NCBI GenBank assembly: GCA_018302185.1
Contig: JAGVZX010000059.1
Coordinates: forward strand, 1-14,562
Origin: Candidatus Woesearchaeota archaeon
GTDB lineage: Archaea; Nanobdellota; Nanobdellia; Woesearchaeales; UBA10200
Direction of reading: 5' to 3'
DNA length: 14,562 bases
Positions 12,371 through 14,562 of the stretch are shown one piece after another; the stretch's first letter is position 1; each line of letters begins with the position of its first letter. The notes beneath the pieces were generated by a model. That model did no database searches. It saw only the letters and a list, made by a program, of their open reading frames with translations, and was not told where the DNA came from. Made by a program: the position numbers and the translations under genes.

Positions 12371-13093
12371 ATGAAAGATAAAAGCACGATCGAAAAGATA
12401 ATCGTATTTGATACAGGTCCAATTATCAGCTTGACTACAAATAATCTTCTCTGGCTTCTGAGAGCATTGAATGCACGGTATCCTGGCAGATTCTTGATAC
12501 CTATAAAAGTCAAGAAAGAGCTTATTGATATTCCTTTGATGACAAAGCGCTTTAAGTTTGAAGCATTACAAGTCATGAAGGAACTGAGAGAAGGGACATT
12601 GCATATCATTGACAGCGCAGAGATCGAGAAGAAAACACTAGAATTATTGGAGCTTGCAAACCATTGCTTCAAAGGAAACGGAAACTGGCTAAAGATTGTG
12701 CATTATGCAGAGATGGAAGCATTGGCAACAGCTATCTTGCTTGAAGCAGATGCTCTAGTGGTTGATGAGCGTGTCACAAGAAAGTTAGTTGAGGATCCTT
12801 ATGAGGTCACCAAGCTGTTAAAGACAAAATTCAGGTCAAAGACAACTATTGACAATGATAATCTTGCAAAACTGAAGAAAGAGCTGAAGAATGTGAAAGT
12901 CATACGCTCTGTTGAGCTTGTAATGAGGGCAGTAGAGCTTGGATTACTGGATAATTATATTCCTAAGCAGACACCTGTTGTCACAAACCCTAAAAAAACT
13001 CTGCTGCAGTCATTGTTATGGGGATTAAAGATAAGAGGCTGCGCATTATCTCAGGAAGAGCTTGATGAGATTGTGGAGATAGAGCTGGAGTAA
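12371..13093 (+). CDS. PIN-domain ribonuclease-like protein
   Basis: This 240-residue cytosolic protein has a PIN-like nuclease core. Acidic residues in family order are D14 in IVFDTGPIIS, E50 in KVKKEL, E114/E116 in YAEMEA, and D132/E133 in ALVVDER, which could hold catalytic Mg2+ or Mn2+. PIN toxins of the VapC type cut RNA; typical ones have about 130-140 residues, so the C-terminal 100 residues here are extra, ending in a helical SVELVMRAVELGLLD...LLQSLLWGLKIRG segment similar to that seen in other archaeal PIN-like proteins. The gene starts 15 bases after the HTH gene and is presumably co-transcribed. It may be a toxin, or a housekeeping RNA-processing nuclease; the longer form leaves the second possibility open. 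No defects are seen in the visible acidic residues. Confidence 0.8.
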   Translation: MKDKSTIEKIIVFDTGPIISLTTNNLLWLLRALNARYPGRFLIPIKVKKELIDIPLMTKRFKFEALQVMKELREGTLHIIDSAEIEKKTLELLELANHCFKGNGNWLKIVHYAEMEALATAILLEADALVVDERVTRKLVEDPYEVTKLLKTKFRSKTTIDNDNLAKLKKELKNVKVIRSVELVMRAVELGLLDNYIPKQTPVVTNPKKTLLQSLLWGLKIRGCALSQEELDEIVEIELE

Positions 13094-13181
13094 GGTTTTT
13101 GGAAAATAGAGAATAAGGATAAATGTTAGTTTTAATTTTTATAGGTTATTAGTAGTGCATCTATGTAAGATTGAAACTTAA

Positions 13182-13204
13182 TTCGCCAGTCACTGACTGG
13201 TGAA
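13182..13204. terminator. Perfect 10-bp hairpin, probable terminator
   Basis: TTCGCCAGTC and GACTGGTGAA pair completely (one G-U on the plus strand) around an ACT loop. It lies 89 bases after the PIN stop, with eight Ts at 13218-13225 in the plus direction, but that T-run also coincides with Lys codons of the minus-strand remnant, so either orientation is possible. Confidence 0.5.
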
Positions 13205-13206
13205 TC

Positions 13207-13302
13207 TTATTTCTTGCTTTTTTTTATCAGCTTATCAACTTCTTCAAGGAACTGCAATATTTCCTTATCTATAAACACTTGAGGATATGCATGTTCATCT
13301 TT
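13207..13302 (-). pseudogene. Possible C-terminal remnant of an unknown ORF
   Basis: In the minus-strand frame, 31 codons without a start run from a TAG at 13303-13305 to a TAA at 13207-13209. They read as a plausible charged helix (KEILQFLEEVDKLIKKSKK). A stem-loop begins just after the stop. The piece is short and may be chance; I cannot name a family. Confidence 0.2.
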
Positions 13303-13372
13303 CTATTTTCAATAAATTGAAGTTTGTCTAATAGTAAAGTTGAGATATTAAGCTATATTCAACTAATTGAAG
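13303..13372. repeat. Pair of 20-bp palindromic repeats, 30 bp apart
   Basis: Units 13303-13322 and 13353-13372 agree at 17 of 20 positions, and each contains TTCAA-N4-TTGAA, an inverted repeat. The three differences fall outside the palindromic arms. They look like paired operator sites, though no clear promoter is attached. Only two copies exist, so this is not a CRISPR array. Confidence 0.5.
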
Positions 13373-13536
13373 ATTAACTGATTTTTGTATAAAAATTAGT
13401 AGTGAAGCACGAAAGAGTATCCTTTTCCCGCAACCAAGAACTAAACTAGCTGCAAATAAAAAACGCAAACGAAATTAAAACTTGCAGAACTCAAAAGCCG
13501 TTAAAACGTCTTATAATATTTTTATAGGCTGTTTAA

Positions 13537-14562
13537 TTATTTAACCCTCACTGCTTCCAAATTCCTCGGCGCAGAAGTCTCAACTCTATTTGCTTTATGT
13601 AGATATGAAGCTAGATCTAAGCAGCGAGCGTTCTCTCCGTGGTTTATTATTATCTTCTTTGGTTTTGGCTCGCATTTGTAGACAAAATTAATCAGCTGTT
13701 TCCTGTCAGCGTGATTTGTGATCTCAAGAACATGGACTTCCATCTTTATCTTTAATGTATCTGGTCTGCCAGCTGAATCATAGCGCATAACAATCTCTTT
13801 TTCCCCTTCTCTTATTTTTCTTCCAAGAGAGCCTTCACCCTGATAACAACTAAATACTAAACTATTTGCAGGGTTATCAGCCAAATGTTTTAGATATTCT
13901 ACGCTTGGACCTCCTACTAACATCCCTGAAGTAGCTAAGATCAAGCAAGCTCCAGTCTCTTCAATTATCTGCAATCTTTCTTTTTGGCTTCCAACGTGTT
14001 TGAATATAGGAGACAAAAATGGATTCTGGTCTTTGTGGAAAATTAATTTTCTCAGATTTGAATTCAAAAATTCTGGGTAAGCAGTATGTATTGCAGTAAT
14101 ATCCCAGACCATGCCATCAACCCAGACAGTTACATCTTCGATCTCTTTGTTGCGGTGCAAAGTCTCGATCATTACCATAACTTCCTGTGCTCTTCCTGAA
14201 CCCAGAACTGGCATCAGGACTTTTCCGCCTCGGGCAAAAGTATCTTTCAAAACTTTCTTTAAGTATGCATCCTGCTCTGGCATCGGAGGCATTATATTAT
14301 CTTTGCCGCCGTAAGTACTCTCTATCATAAGAGTTTCCAACCGCGGAAATCTGGTTGCTGCTTGGTCTAAAACATGGCTGCGTGCATATTTCAGATCTCC
14401 GGTATACAATAAATTGTGCAGGCCATTGCCGACATGCAGATGGCACATTGCTCCACCAAGTATATGTCCTGAATTATATAATGTCAATCTTACGTCTGGG
14501 GTAATATCTGTGACTTCTTCATAATCTAAGCAGATAGTATGCTTGACCATCTCTTTGACTTG
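13537..14562 (-). CDS. Archaeal CPSF-like beta-CASP ribonuclease aCPSF1, C-terminal part (cut by window edge)
   Basis: Archaeal aCPSF1 is a metallo-beta-lactamase/beta-CASP RNase that cuts nascent RNA at U-rich 3' ends and acts in transcription termination, near RNA polymerase. The frame runs through the right edge without interruption, so the internal ATG at 14550 is not the start; the N-terminal KH domains and the first HxHxDH metal motif lie outside the window. Visible are NSGHILGGAMCHL, the metallo-beta-lactamase YTGDLKY strand, IESTYGG, the beta-CASP stretch VLMPVLGSGRAQEVM, ATSGMLVGGPS...FSCYQGEGSLGRK, and the late histidine motifs EITNHADRKQL and IINHGE. Stop is at 13537. The C-terminal sequence is typical of the archaeal form that dimerises; homology makes this one of the most certain calls here. 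Confidence 0.95.
   Translation of the reverse strand, partial: QVKEMVKHTICLDYEEVTDITPDVRLTLYNSGHILGGAMCHLHVGNGLHNLLYTGDLKYARSHVLDQAATRFPRLETLMIESTYGGKDNIMPPMPEQDAYLKKVLKDTFARGGKVLMPVLGSGRAQEVMVMIETLHRNKEIEDVTVWVDGMVWDITAIHTAYPEFLNSNLRKLIFHKDQNPFLSPIFKHVGSQKERLQIIEETGACLILATSGMLVGGPSVEYLKHLADNPANSLVFSCYQGEGSLGRKIREGEKEIVMRYDSAGRPDTLKIKMEVHVLEITNHADRKQLINFVYKCEPKPKKIIINHGENARCLDLASYLHKANRVETSAPRNLEAVRVK

Larger units (their letters stand above)
13094..13536. other. Gene-poor stretch between PIN gene and aCPSF1
   Basis: This 443-base AT-rich interval has no convincing gene. It holds a strong hairpin (13182-13204), a possible C-terminal remnant of an ORF on the minus strand (13207-13302) and two 20-bp palindromic repeats (13303-13322, 13353-13372). 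From 13373 to 13536 I see nothing definite apart from AT-rich sequence that presumably includes the 3' end of the aCPSF1 message. Confidence 0.6.

Noticed and set aside
13303..13372. Minimal CRISPR array (two repeats with a 30-base spacer).
   Set aside because: Only two 20-bp units with three mismatches, no third unit, and no cas genes.
14551..14562. ATG 14550 as the true start of the beta-CASP gene.
   Set aside because: The frame remains open to the window edge, and the missing metal-binding motif and KH domains must lie further upstream.

Overview
The window reads as AT-rich archaeal chromosome. The evidence is an archaeal aCPSF1-type beta-CASP ribonuclease at the right edge, a purine synthase split into PurS, PurQ and PurL, and TATA-like boxes about 24-30 bases before many start codons, often leaving little or no leader. 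A DPANN-type lineage such as Woesearchaeota is my inference from gene style; no rRNA or tRNA is present to prove it.

Layout. (1) 1-292: the start of purC on the minus strand, cut by the window edge. (2) 389-2480: a metal-uptake island with two paralogous ZIP transporters flanking a Fur-family regulator. Both transporter promoters carry TTGCAA-N5-TTGCA, and a different, Fur-box-like palindrome covers the regulator's own start. (3) 2554-3471: purE with a second, degenerate PurE-like half. (4) 3555-5647: a divergent signalling pair, a double-receiver protein and a soluble histidine-kinase-like protein, with no recognisable output domain. (5) 5673-5984: an AhpD-like protein. (6) 6078-9842: purL, purQ and a PurS that appears to be a fused tandem dimer, with folC (9945-11186) upstream on the same strand. 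(7) 11187-11812: a 51-residue very acidic ORF followed at once by a G+C-richer segment that folds on paper into a long nested structure. (8) 11813-13093: an HTH protein and a PIN-domain protein, toxin-antitoxin-like in arrangement. (9) 13094-13536: a gene-poor stretch with a strong hairpin and two palindromic repeats. (10) 13537-14562: the C-terminal part of aCPSF1.

PurC, PurE, PurS, PurQ and PurL all belong to de novo purine synthesis and all lie on the minus strand, interrupted by unrelated genes. FolC connects through folate one-carbon units, if this lineage uses folate.

The most unusual item is 11554-11730. Three long-range complementary segments (9, 8 and 9 bp) nest inside one another around a 12-bp hairpin and an inner stem, and the outer stem is followed by TTTTT. 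I believe this is an uncharacterised structured RNA. Its outer stem can be replaced by a hairpin with a near-copy of its 5' strand just downstream.
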